From Candidatus Caldarchaeum sp. (GTDB taxonomy: Archaea; Thermoproteota; Nitrososphaeria_A; Caldarchaeales; Caldarchaeaceae), in the NCBI GenBank assembly GCA_025058435.1, contig JANXEM010000053.1, forward strand, positions 1 to 28,805: a DNA stretch of 28,805 nucleotides, given 5' to 3'. Positions 1 to 7,426 of the stretch are shown in pieces. Below the pieces are notes generated by a model. That model searched no databases. It saw only the letters and a list, made by a program, of their open reading frames with translations, and had not been told where the DNA came from. Position 1 is the stretch's first letter, and each line of letters starts with the position of its first letter. Position numbers and translations under genes: made by a program.

Positions 1-352
1 TTATTCGCTGCCGAGGGTTTGTTCCAACATAGATGTAGGCTTCGACCTGTGAGCCGCCGACATCGACCAGCACTTTCCTCCTATGGTAGAGGTGGGGAAC
101 GCCTTCGTATCTATCGAGTTTTTCCAGCTGGCTCTCTTCCAGAAGGTAGACTGCGCCGTAAACGGATGAGTCAGGGTCTTCGACTACGTTGGCGACGCCG
201 CCGCGCCACGAACTTGAATAAACGTTGAACACCAGCCTATAGCCTCTCAGAACAGCCGGCCTTATCTCCCGCCAAGACCCCACTCTCTTCTTCATACCTT
301 CTTGGTCAAGGTTTGAACCATACGCAAAATACCAGACAGGCAAACACGGCAC
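1..352 (-). CDS. Gamma-glutamylcyclotransferase-like protein (AIG2/GGCT family), 3' end cut off
   Basis: About 117 N-terminal residues are visible; the frame is still open at the left edge, so the C-terminus is missing. The N-terminus reads YFAYGSNL, the substrate-binding loop signature of the GGCT/AIG2 fold. Further on come GYRLVFN and EKLDRYEGVP; the Glu in the latter is in the position expected for the catalytic acid of the family. Known family members release 5-oxoproline from gamma-glutamyl peptides or amines; the substrate here cannot be told. The start I favour is a GTG at 352-350, directly after the TAG stop of the upstream oxidoreductase, giving MPCLPVWYFAYGSN. A start at the first ATG (293-295) would delete the signature loop. 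The zero-spacing junction implies co-translation with the oxidoreductase. Confidence 0.8.
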   Translation of the reverse strand, partial: MPCLPVWYFAYGSNLDQEGMKKRVGSWREIRPAVLRGYRLVFNVYSSSWRGGVANVVEDPDSSVYGAVYLLEESQLEKLDRYEGVPHLYHRRKVLVDVGGSQVEAYIYVGTNPRQRI

Positions 353-1633
353 CTACAGGATGAAATATTCTCTGTCAACTTTCCTTTCCTCTATTCCCAA
401 AATCGAGACGTCGAACTTCACTCCTCCATGTAAAACTGCGTAGGGTTTGTCGAACAGAGCGGCTTCAGCAATCCTTCCGACAGCGTCCGACTTCATCACA
501 CCGCTTCCGCTGGCTCCCGTAACGACGAGGCAGTTGAGGAATTTAAACACCAGCGGGTTCCCGTCGAGATAGTTCATAGAATAGCTTCCAGCCCACATCG
601 CGGAAGGCCTGGTGTTGGCGAACTGGGGGAAGTATTTGACGATTGGGGGATAGACGTTTTCGTAGAAGTATGATGGCTCGGGCTCGTTGTCGAGACTGAA
701 TTTTCTGCCAATTTCATCGGTCAAACTCACCCAAAAGGATTTCTCGCGATGACGGGGAACCACGTAGGCGCCGTTCGGAAAGAAAATCATAGGCAGCCTT
801 CTGCCATCCGCCCACACCTTGTTCAACATATTTTCCAGCTCACCCGACGCGGTAATGACGAATAGCTGTCGTTTCTTCGGCTTTACGAAACAATCGACGC
901 CGATGGGGTCGAGTAATTCCGGACACCATGACCCAGCTGCGACGACTGTAAATCGCGAAGTTATCTTTTCACCGTTGAGCAAAACTCCCGCGACTTTTGC
1001 TTTCTGCCACGCCCGAGGCTCGTTAGGGATGCCGAGAGGCTGGATGGGCTCCAAAAGAATTTTTTCAACCTGCTTCCCCAAAATCAATTCAACACCGTTG
1101 TCGACGCATCTTTTCTTGTACAGGCCTACGACTTTTTCCACATCGAGGTAACCGCACCTCGGAGCAAACAACCCATACACGATATTTTCAACACCGAGCA
1201 TCTCAGCTTCTTCGTCGCCTTCAAAACTTGTGTTGAGTTCAAAATATTCAGATAGTTTGCGGGGCTCGATGAGCTCAGCTTTCCCTGTTTGAAGAAAATT
1301 TTTCACGACGTCAGCCACTTTCGTGTACCTGTCGCGGTCCATGACGATTAGGTATCCGACATCGTTCATCTCAAGCCGAGCTTCCCCCGATGCATCCGCT
1401 TCCCGAAGATGCTGCACGGATGTTTCGGCGAGCACTTGATTCACACGCGAAGTGAATATGCCCTGCCGATATCCGCCTACGCTACGCGCCGTGTTGCCTT
1501 GGCCAACATCCCTCTCTCTCTCGACTACTGCAACCGATAGCTGTCTGTTGTGGAGCTTGATGTAGTAGGCGGATGCGAGCCCGAGAATGCCGCCGCCGAC
1601 CACCAGAACATCGTAATCAGACACGATACTCAT
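353..1633 (-). CDS. FAD-dependent oxidoreductase, DAO / sarcosine oxidase-like family
   Basis: About 426 residues from the ATG at 1633-1631 (MSIVSDYDVLVVGGG). The frame stays open a further 19 codons upstream, but those would run into the divergent dph2 promoter. An N-terminal dinucleotide-binding motif GGGILGLASAYY (about residues 13-24) is followed by an acidic end of beta-2 (VVERE). Near the C-terminus GASGSGVMKSDAVG is the usual second FAD-contact motif of this superfamily. Known relatives oxidise amino acids or N-methylated amino acids such as sarcosine, proline or glycine; the substrate here is not predictable. It is divergent from dph2 across a 67-bp gap and is directly followed by the GGCT-like gene, so the pair may act on amino-acid or gamma-glutamyl compounds (inference). 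Confidence 0.82.
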   Translation of the reverse strand: MSIVSDYDVLVVGGGILGLASAYYIKLHNRQLSVAVVERERDVGQGNTARSVGGYRQGIFTSRVNQVLAETSVQHLREADASGEARLEMNDVGYLIVMDRDRYTKVADVVKNFLQTGKAELIEPRKLSEYFELNTSFEGDEEAEMLGVENIVYGLFAPRCGYLDVEKVVGLYKKRCVDNGVELILGKQVEKILLEPIQPLGIPNEPRAWQKAKVAGVLLNGEKITSRFTVVAAGSWCPELLDPIGVDCFVKPKKRQLFVITASGELENMLNKVWADGRRLPMIFFPNGAYVVPRHREKSFWVSLTDEIGRKFSLDNEPEPSYFYENVYPPIVKYFPQFANTRPSAMWAGSYSMNYLDGNPLVFKFLNCLVVTGASGSGVMKSDAVGRIAEAALFDKPYAVLHGGVKFDVSILGIEERKVDREYFIL

Positions 1634-1653
1634 ATTGGAAGCGCTGGTCAAAA

Positions 1654-1677
1654 AACTTATCATCACACATATTAAGA
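1654..1677. promoter_or_regulatory. Divergent promoter region, oxidoreductase / dph2
   Basis: The 67-bp gap has two TATA-like stretches. CATATTAAG (1668-1676) lies about 28 bp before the TTG start of dph2. On the other strand GATAAGTT (complement of 1655-1662) lies about 25 bp before the ATG of the oxidoreductase. The spacing suits leaderless or near-leaderless archaeal transcripts. This is inference from position and composition only. Confidence 0.4.
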
Positions 1678-1700
1678 CCCATAAAGCCAATCACATCGGG

Positions 1701-2780
1701 TTGCCCATAATCGACAACTATGACGTCAAGCTCGAAGATGTTCTCGAAACTCTGAGAGAGAGAAAGGCCTCGAAAATACTTGTCCAGTCTCCTTTGGGTC
1801 TTAGGTCCGTCGCCTTGAAAGTAGGGGAAATTCTCGGAGAAGAAGGGTTTCAAGTGGTCTTTTCAAGCTCCAACTGCTGGGGTGGATGCGACGTCGCCTA
1901 CACCGAAGCGAACAACGCAAACGTCGACTACATTTTGCACCTCGGCCACAGTCGCTTCCTGAAGAAGGACAAATTCCCCACAGCCTACATCGAATGCAGG
2001 TACGCAGACCCGGTCCCGGTCAAATCTTTATTTGACAAAGTTATCGACGCAATCGGTGGATTAAAGAGGGTTGGAATCGGAGCCAGCGTCCAGTGGCTTG
2101 ACTTTATCCCAGAGGTTGCGGAGCTGCTCAAGTCACGGGGGGTTGAGCCGGTTACCGCGCAGCCCGACCTCTTCTCGGTCTACGATGCACAGGTTCTTGG
2201 ATGTGACGTGTCTGCCCTGAAAAAAATTGAGGATTATGTGGACGGCTTCTTGGTTTTGGGTAGTGTGTTTCACGGGCTCGGTGTCGCTGTTTCAACGCGG
2301 AAAACCGTCGTTGCCGCAGACCCGCACAGCCAGCAAGTGAAAAACCTCGAAGAACATCGTGAGAAAATCTTCAGACAAAGGTTCATGCAGATAACGGCCT
2401 TCAAACAAAGCGCCAAAGTTGGCGTGCTGGTCAGCGTCAAGCCCGGTCAGATGAGGTTGGGAATTGCGAAGAGGTTGAACAAAGCTTTGAACGAAAGCGG
2501 CAAAAAGTCGTTCATCGTCACGGCCGACGAAATCACAGCTTCGACGGTCATGGAAAACAGGTTCGACGGATTCGTCAACACGGCTTGTCCAAGGCTAAGC
2601 CTCGAAGACCAAGCCATGTTCGGTAAGCCGGTTCTGTTGCCTGTGGAGGCCTTGGTTTCTCTCGGCCATGTGGATTGGGTTGATGTTGTTGAGGGAGGTT
2701 TTTTGATGTATCCTTGGGGTTGGAGCAGCAGAGAAATTGGTGAAAAGATATGGAGAAAATTGGTGCAGATACCTCTGTGA
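1701..2780 (+). CDS. dph2: Diphthamide biosynthesis enzyme Dph2 (3-amino-3-carboxypropyl transferase)
   Basis: 359 residues from the TTG at 1701. Archaeal Dph2 is a homodimeric non-canonical radical-SAM enzyme that carries a [4Fe-4S] cluster and moves the 3-amino-3-carboxypropyl group of SAM to a histidine of elongation factor aEF2, the first step of diphthamide synthesis. The three cluster cysteines appear as C59 (SSSNCWGGCD), C168 (QVLGCDVSAL) and C296 (NTACPRLS), the family's spacing over its three repeated domains. I prefer TTG 1701 to the upstream ATG at 1635: it puts the first cysteine at 59, leaves room for a divergent promoter and removes a 22-residue tail not expected in the family. 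The 3' end overlaps the start of csl4 by 31 bp. Confidence 0.93.
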   Translation: MPIIDNYDVKLEDVLETLRERKASKILVQSPLGLRSVALKVGEILGEEGFQVVFSSSNCWGGCDVAYTEANNANVDYILHLGHSRFLKKDKFPTAYIECRYADPVPVKSLFDKVIDAIGGLKRVGIGASVQWLDFIPEVAELLKSRGVEPVTAQPDLFSVYDAQVLGCDVSALKKIEDYVDGFLVLGSVFHGLGVAVSTRKTVVAADPHSQQVKNLEEHREKIFRQRFMQITAFKQSAKVGVLVSVKPGQMRLGIAKRLNKALNESGKKSFIVTADEITASTVMENRFDGFVNTACPRLSLEDQAMFGKPVLLPVEALVSLGHVDWVDVVEGGFLMYPWGWSSREIGEKIWRKLVQIPL

Positions 2781-3349
2781 AGAGGAAGTTTGTCGTTCCC
2801 GGCGAAGTGCTGTGCGTTGCGGAGGAGTACCTGCCTTTGGAAGGTGTTTTCGCCGACGAAGGAGGATTTGTCAAAAGCCGTTTTCTCGGAGAAGCCCTGT
2901 ACAATTTACGGATGAAGGAGGTGAAAGTTCTTCCTGTGAAGGAGATTGTTTCGCTCGGGGCCAGAGACAGGGTGATTGCTGAGGTTAGGGACGTGCAGGA
3001 AAGAATAGCTGTTGCTGAAGCGTTTGTCAAGCTTCCGGACAAGCCGATGAAATACAGGCGGATGGGCGTAATCCTTGGCCGGAGGAACGAAGCTTTGGAA
3101 AACATCGTCGGCATAGGGGACATCACGGTGCTCAACGTGGTCAACGTCTACCGAGGATTAGTGACCTTCGACATTTACTCGCCGGGCTGCGGCGTGATGC
3201 TGGCTATGTGTAGCGTCTGCGGCAACGTCCTCGACAAAAGAGATAGCGTGTTTGTTTGCGGTCGATGCGGCAGCCGCGAGCGAAGGAAAACAGTATTAAA
3301 ATACGGCAATTTGCAGGTTTTAAAACAGCTCATGGGAGTGGAAAAATGA
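2750..3349 (+). CDS. csl4: Archaeal exosome RNA-binding subunit Csl4
   Basis: 199 residues. Csl4 caps the Rrp41-Rrp42 hexamer of the archaeal exosome and feeds RNA into the phosphorolytic chamber. There is an N-terminal beta domain (about 12-65, VVPGEVLC), a central S1 RNA-binding domain (about 68-145) and a C-terminal zinc ribbon with cysteines 154, 157, 170 and 173 (CSVCGNVL ... CGRCGSRERRKTVLKYG), whose RRK-YG ending is typical of Csl4. The ATG at 2750 lies inside the end of dph2, so the two are probably translationally coupled. The stop overlaps the ATG of rpoL. Placement beside dph2, rpoL and tfs gives an information-processing operon. Confidence 0.92.
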   Translation: MEKIGADTSVKRKFVVPGEVLCVAEEYLPLEGVFADEGGFVKSRFLGEALYNLRMKEVKVLPVKEIVSLGARDRVIAEVRDVQERIAVAEAFVKLPDKPMKYRRMGVILGRRNEALENIVGIGDITVLNVVNVYRGLVTFDIYSPGCGVMLAMCSVCGNVLDKRDSVFVCGRCGSRERRKTVLKYGNLQVLKQLMGVEK

Positions 3350-3624
3350 AGCTCGAAATCATCGAGGAAAAGGAGGATTTCATGGTTTTACAGGTTTCGG
3401 ATGTTGAGCAGTCTATTGTGAATTTGGTGACGGAAACTCTTAACAGTTTGGAAGGTGTGCTGTATGCTGGGTACCGGGTTGAACATCCGTTGACTGGAAA
3501 GATTACGGTTTCGCTCAAAGTCGATTCGAAAAAAACATCGCCGAGGAAATCGCTTTTGCACGCCTTTGACAGGCTTGAGAAGATGTTTGAGTCTGTTGAC
3601 AAGGAGCTTGAAGTTCTCAGGTGA
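3346..3624 (+). CDS. rpoL: DNA-directed RNA polymerase subunit L (Rpo11)
   Basis: 92 residues from the ATG at 3346, which overlaps the csl4 TGA as ATGA and follows a purine-rich GGGAGTGG. Rpo11 pairs with Rpo3 to form the assembly platform of archaeal RNA polymerase, as Rpb11 with Rpb3. The sequence shows the Rpb11/AC19 dimerisation fold: LVTETLNSLEGVLYAGYRV, then EHPLTGKITVSLKV, and a C-terminal helix HAFDRLEKMFESVDKELE. Length and motifs are normal. The frame is open further upstream into csl4, but that part has no family similarity. Confidence 0.92.
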   Translation: MKLEIIEEKEDFMVLQVSDVEQSIVNLVTETLNSLEGVLYAGYRVEHPLTGKITVSLKVDSKKTSPRKSLLHAFDRLEKMFESVDKELEVLR

Positions 3625-3630
3625 TGTGCG

Positions 3631-3963
3631 TTGGAGTTTTGTCCCGTTTGCGGTAAAGCTTTGGCGCCTGTTAAATCGAGTGGGAAAGTTGTTCTGACGT
3701 GCAGGAAATGCGGGTACAAAAAACCTCTGGTCGGAGAGAAAATAGTGGTCAAGCAGGAGAAGCCTAACGTAAGCGGTAGGAACGTGGCCGCGATAGTCGA
3801 ATCAGAGGAATCGCCGTTGCCCAAGACCTCTGACGTGATATGCCCCGCCTGCGGACACAACGAAGCGAAGTGGTGGACAGTCCAGACGAGGTCTGCCGAC
3901 GAGCCCATGACGCAGTTCTTCCGATGCGTAAAATGCGGCCACACTTGGCGCGAATACGCCTAA
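3631..3963 (+). CDS. tfs: Transcript cleavage factor TFS (TFIIS-like)
   Basis: 110 residues from a TTG start 6 bp after rpoL. TFS rescues backtracked archaeal RNA polymerase by stimulating cleavage of the nascent RNA. It has an N-terminal zinc ribbon (C4, C7, C24, C27), a linker, and a C-terminal TFIIS-type ribbon (C71, C74, C99, C102). The ribbon carries the acidic hairpin RSADEPMT, with D90 and E91 being the pair that enters the polymerase active site. The intact DE pair argues for a cleavage-competent TFS rather than an inhibitory paralog such as TFS4. The stop overlaps the stop of the convergent regulator by 4 bp. Confidence 0.94.
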   Translation: MEFCPVCGKALAPVKSSGKVVLTCRKCGYKKPLVGEKIVVKQEKPNVSGRNVAAIVESEESPLPKTSDVICPACGHNEAKWWTVQTRSADEPMTQFFRCVKCGHTWREYA

Positions 3964-4664
3964 AAAGACCCGAAACTAACGATTTTCCCAAATTGGTAGG
4001 GTTTCACGGATTTCAAAAATTCTTTCGAAACAGCCACGGCGGCCATCCCGACCAACTCGCCTTTGCTTTCGGAAATTTTTCCGAGAATCTCTTTGAGGGG
4101 AACGAACCCGTCCAGTATGCCGGCTGTCAATAGGACATGGCTTTTGAGGGCGTCCGCTGGAACGTAAATCCGCGACAGAGCTCGTGATTCACGGCTTCGG
4201 TATTTTATCTCTTTCCATCGCTCCGTCATCGACGTTTCAGAGTTCAGGATGTAGTAGACTTTCTTCATGGTCGAAAGTCCGAAGCCTGTCGCGACCACCA
4301 AGCCCGCTCTGTCGACGGCAAGCAGACAGTCTATCCGGTTTCCAGCGAATTCCCGAAGCATTTGGGCCACCATTAACTCGACGAGATGGCTTTCCGAAAC
4401 GACCGCGGAAACGTCTATTTCTTCGCCTTCTGTTGTAAGACGTTGCTGAACGAGCAGGTTCAAGTTCACGACTTTGAGGAGCTTGTCGATGAGTTCAAGT
4501 GTTCTTTTTCCCCGCGGCAGAGTTTTGTTTGTTACGTATCTGGTGAGTGTGGAGACCGGAAGGCCTGTATGTCTCGATAATGCGTTGTAGTCCATGGTTT
4601 GTTTAAGTGTTTTGAGGAGCTGTACGGCGAGGTAAGATGAGTAAGCGTCAATTTTTCTGCTCAA
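3960..4664 (-). CDS. HTH transcriptional regulator with degenerate phosphoribosyltransferase domain (GfcR/PurR-like)
   Basis: 234 residues from a TTG start. Residues about 24-55 form a Cro/XRE-like helix-turn-helix (YNALSRHTGLPVSTLTRYV). The rest, about 85-220, looks like a type I PRTase of the xanthine-PRTase/PurR type. ESHLVELMVAQMLREFAG and CLLAVDRAGLVVATGFGL occupy the positions of the early helix and the EASGI-type loop. VLLTAGILDGF (177-187) sits where PRPP-binding enzymes have VLIVDD-x2-x-x-G. The paired acidic residues of that loop are replaced by A-G, so catalysis is unlikely and a sensor role is inferred. It is divergent from the xanthine-dehydrogenase-type large subunit across 103 bp, which suggests local control of that enzyme. 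The ligand could be a purine, PRPP or another compound. Confidence 0.78.
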   Translation of the reverse strand: MSRKIDAYSSYLAVQLLKTLKQTMDYNALSRHTGLPVSTLTRYVTNKTLPRGKRTLELIDKLLKVVNLNLLVQQRLTTEGEEIDVSAVVSESHLVELMVAQMLREFAGNRIDCLLAVDRAGLVVATGFGLSTMKKVYYILNSETSMTERWKEIKYRSRESRALSRIYVPADALKSHVLLTAGILDGFVPLKEILGKISESKGELVGMAAVAVSKEFLKSVKPYQFGKIVSFGSF

Positions 4665-4680
4665 CGGTTGACGATGTTTT

Positions 4681-4767
4681 CCGTGGGATTTAGCATTTTC
4701 AGCCTTCGATTTCGAAAGTATTACTACGTGAGTTTTCGAGTATGAAATTCTTAAATAAACTAATCAT
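4681..4767. promoter_or_regulatory. Divergent regulator / xdh large-subunit promoter with repeated TTCGA
   Basis: TTCGA occurs three times, at 4705-4709, 4711-4715 and 4735-4739. The second and third stand in a longer imperfect direct repeat, TTCGAAAGTAT and TTCGAGTAT. TTAAATAA near 4751-4758 is the best TATA-like box for the plus-strand gene, and TATGAAAT at 4741-4748 is an alternative. These could be operator sites for the adjacent HTH protein; that is inference. Confidence 0.35.
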
Positions 4768-6987
4768 ATGGTAAAAGCGTTGAAAACTTTGAAAAAAGTT
4801 TATGATGCTTTCGACGCGGTCAGGGGTAAGCCGATTTACACCGCGGACGTCGTTGATGAGGACGCTTTACGGGTCAAGGCTCTCAGGGCTGAACATCCTC
4901 ATGCGTTGATAAAAAGTGTCGACGTGTCATCCGCCTTAAACTCACCCGGCGTAGTGACAATCATAACAGGCCGCGATGTTCCCGGCGTCAATATGACGGG
5001 GGCCGTTGTTCCGGACAGGCCTTTCCTCGCTGTCGATAAAGTGAGAAACCTCGCTGACCCGATAGCGTTGGTGGTGGCGGAGAATGAAGAGGCGGCTGAC
5101 CGTGCCATCGAAAAAATCGTCGTCGACTATCAAGTGCTTGAACCCGTCTACGACCCGGTGAAGGCCCTCGAGCCCTCCGCTCCCAAAATCCATGAATCGG
5201 GCAACCTTCTCCGCCACTACCGTTTGAGAAAAGGCGACGTCGTCCGCGGATTCGAAGATTCCGACGTCATCGTGGAAGAGGAGTTTAGAACTCAGATGCA
5301 GGAGCCGGCTCCGCTGGAGCCGGAAGCGGCCTACGCCGTTCCGCAAAAAGACGGCAGTCTGACGATTTACGGAAGCATCCAGAACCCATTCTACGTCCTG
5401 CAGGGAGTGGCCAAAATTCTCGGCCTTCCCAAGGAGAAAATCAACCTCGTGGCGATGGCCATCGGAGGAACTTTTGGAGGCAAGTCGGATGAGGCGCCGT
5501 GGGATGTCTGCGCGATGGCGGGTCTCGCTGCCTTGAAGACCGGAAGGCCCGCGGCCTGCATGTATGGCCGTGACGAGTCGATGATAGCGCATTCGCACCG
5601 TCATCCAGCGGTGATGCGTTATAGAATAGGTGCGACATCGGACGGTCTGCTGAAATCTCTGGACGCAGACCTGTACCTCGACACCGGAGCTTACGCATCC
5701 GTCGGGCCTCTGGTCATGATGAGGGCCATCACCCACGCCTCCGGGCCCTACGTGTTTGAAAACGTTAGGGTTGACAGCTACCTCGTCTACACAAACAACT
5801 TGACGGCGGGTTCGATGAGAGGCTTTGGATGTCCACAAACACATTTCGCGTTCGAGTCGATAATGGATATTCTCGCGCACAAGCTGGGCATGGACCCGAT
5901 TGAGCTGAGGATGAAGAACGTCTGGAGGAGAGGCGTGGTTACGGCGAGTGACGTGGTACTCTACGACAACCCTGTCTACGATGTTTTGGTGGAGAAGGTG
6001 AAGAAAAAGGTCGGATGGGATACTCGTCGTAGCAAACGGAGCGGAGAAGGGGTCGGGATAGCGTTTGTATTCCATGGAAACAGTTTAGGGCCCGAAGGAG
6101 AGGACAAATCATCCGCCGTGGTGAAAATTACCGCCGACGGCTTCGTGCACGTCGCCACTTCCTTGACGGAATACGGAACGGGTTCGTCGCGTGGTTTAGC
6201 AAAGATAGCGGCGAAAGCTCTTGGCGTTGACGAAAGACGCGTGGTGGTCAACATGGTGGAAACTCAGAAAGTTCCCGATTCTGGAGGAACGTTTGCTTCC
6301 CGCTCGACTTTGATGGGCGGCAACGCTGTGTTGCTGGCCGCAAGCAGGCTTCGTAAGAAACTGGAAGAGCTGGCGCGGGAATACGGCGTCGATGCCGAAG
6401 AACATGACGTGGTTGATTTTGTTTCGCGAATTCTCAAACGGGATGTTGTCGAACAGGCTGAATTCAAGCTTCCCGACTGCGACTACAACCACGAAACGGG
6501 GAAAGGCACTCCATACCTCCAGTATACCTACGGTGTGGTCGGGGTTAGGGTTTCTGTCGACCGTGAGCTGGGGATCGTTAGGCTGAAGCAGTTGGCGGCG
6601 GCCTTCGACGTCGGACGAGTCGTAAACAGAGGTTACCTGCTTGCACAGCTGGAGGGCGGTTTAACTCAAGGCGTTGCCTACGGGCTGCTCGAGGAGCTGG
6701 TCATCGGAAAAAAACACAAAGTCCTAAACCCCAACCTCGCCGACTACCTCGTCCCCACAGCCGCGGACATGCCTCCAGTAGACATCGAAATAGTCGAAAA
6801 CCCCAGCGAGCTCACACCCCTCGGAACACGAACCGCGGGCGAGCCCGGAATCAACGGCCCCGCCCCAGCGATAGCGAACGCCGTCTTCGACGCAGTAGGA
6901 GTGAGAATAACCTCCCTCCCCATAAGCCCCGAAAAGATAGTGGCGGCGTTGCAGAAAAAAGAATCTATCGTCGTGAAGACGCAATAA
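4768..6987 (+). CDS. Xanthine dehydrogenase-type molybdopterin-binding large subunit
   Basis: 739 residues from the ATG at 4768; a TTG at 4780 sits better under the TATA-like box and is an alternative. This is the Mo-cofactor subunit of a heterotrimeric molybdo-flavoenzyme. An N-terminal a/b hammerhead domain (about 15-125) precedes the Mo-binding domains. GGTFGGKSDE (233-242) is a cofactor motif. SMRGFGCPQ (349-357) is the xanthine-dehydrogenase/aldehyde-oxidase-type active-site loop, not the CO-dehydrogenase loop with Cys before SFR. AGEPGINGP contains E692, the expected catalytic glutamate. Substrate is unproven: xanthine, hypoxanthine, another N-heterocycle or an aldehyde. The other two subunits are on the opposite strand, and the 3' ends overlap by 23 bp. 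Confidence 0.9.
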   Translation: MVKALKTLKKVYDAFDAVRGKPIYTADVVDEDALRVKALRAEHPHALIKSVDVSSALNSPGVVTIITGRDVPGVNMTGAVVPDRPFLAVDKVRNLADPIALVVAENEEAADRAIEKIVVDYQVLEPVYDPVKALEPSAPKIHESGNLLRHYRLRKGDVVRGFEDSDVIVEEEFRTQMQEPAPLEPEAAYAVPQKDGSLTIYGSIQNPFYVLQGVAKILGLPKEKINLVAMAIGGTFGGKSDEAPWDVCAMAGLAALKTGRPAACMYGRDESMIAHSHRHPAVMRYRIGATSDGLLKSLDADLYLDTGAYASVGPLVMMRAITHASGPYVFENVRVDSYLVYTNNLTAGSMRGFGCPQTHFAFESIMDILAHKLGMDPIELRMKNVWRRGVVTASDVVLYDNPVYDVLVEKVKKKVGWDTRRSKRSGEGVGIAFVFHGNSLGPEGEDKSSAVVKITADGFVHVATSLTEYGTGSSRGLAKIAAKALGVDERRVVVNMVETQKVPDSGGTFASRSTLMGGNAVLLAASRLRKKLEELAREYGVDAEEHDVVDFVSRILKRDVVEQAEFKLPDCDYNHETGKGTPYLQYTYGVVGVRVSVDRELGIVRLKQLAAAFDVGRVVNRGYLLAQLEGGLTQGVAYGLLEELVIGKKHKVLNPNLADYLVPTAADMPPVDIEIVENPSELTPLGTRTAGEPGINGPAPAIANAVFDAVGVRITSLPISPEKIVAALQKKESIVVKTQ

Positions 6988-7426
6988 CAGAGTTTATGGC
7001 ATCGACTATCCGGGTGTAGCCACCGCATCTGCAGATGGTCGCTATCAATATTTGTCTGACTGTGTTTTCATCGGCCTGCGGATATTTCTCCAAAATGTAT
7101 TTGGCGGTTACGACGATGCCGGGGATGCAGTAGCCGCACTGCGACGCCGTGTATTCGATGAGGGCCTCTTGAATCGGATGTAGCTCCTCGTTTTGCGAAA
7201 TTCCTTCGACGGTGACGACGGATTTGTTGCGGGCTTGGACCGCGAGCATCATGCAGGAGTTGACAAGCCTGCCGTCGACCAGCACGTTGCAGGTGCCGCA
7301 GTCGCCCGTACTACACCCCTCCTTCACACTCCGAATTCCAAGCTTCCACAGCAAATCCATCAGCCTTTCATTTCCCTTCAATTCAGCTGAAACAGCCCGG
7401 CCGTTGAGGACAAACTCCACCTTCAC
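6965..7426 (-). CDS. Xanthine dehydrogenase-type [2Fe-2S] small subunit
   Basis: 153 residues from the GTG at 7426-7424, which overlaps the TGA of the FAD-subunit gene as GTGA; the frame is open 11 codons further but that extension lies inside the upstream gene. It carries two [2Fe-2S] clusters that pass electrons from the Mo centre to FAD. A plant-ferredoxin-type domain comes first (CSTGDCGTC, then NSC). A four-helix domain with SQCGYCIPG and TICRCGGYTR follows. All eight cluster cysteines seem present. Length is normal for the family. It completes a trimer with the convergent large subunit and the upstream FAD subunit. Confidence 0.93.
   Translation of the reverse strand: MKVEFVLNGRAVSAELKGNERLMDLLWKLGIRSVKEGCSTGDCGTCNVLVDGRLVNSCMMLAVQARNKSVVTVEGISQNEELHPIQEALIEYTASQCGYCIPGIVVTAKYILEKYPQADENTVRQILIATICRCGGYTRIVDAINSVIASSRR

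Noticed and set aside
1634..1700. ATTGG and CCAAT flanking the dph2/oxidoreductase gap as an inverted repeat
   Set aside because: Five-base arms 48 bp apart are expected by chance.
2575..3144. A 189-codon frame antisense to dph2/csl4
   Set aside because: It is Ser/Thr/Pro-rich low-complexity translation opposite two confident genes.
4942..6075. A 377-codon open frame antisense to the xdh large subunit
   Set aside because: It has no recognisable motif, is rich in Arg, His and Val, and lies wholly against a well-supported enzyme gene; it is a by-product of GC-rich third positions.
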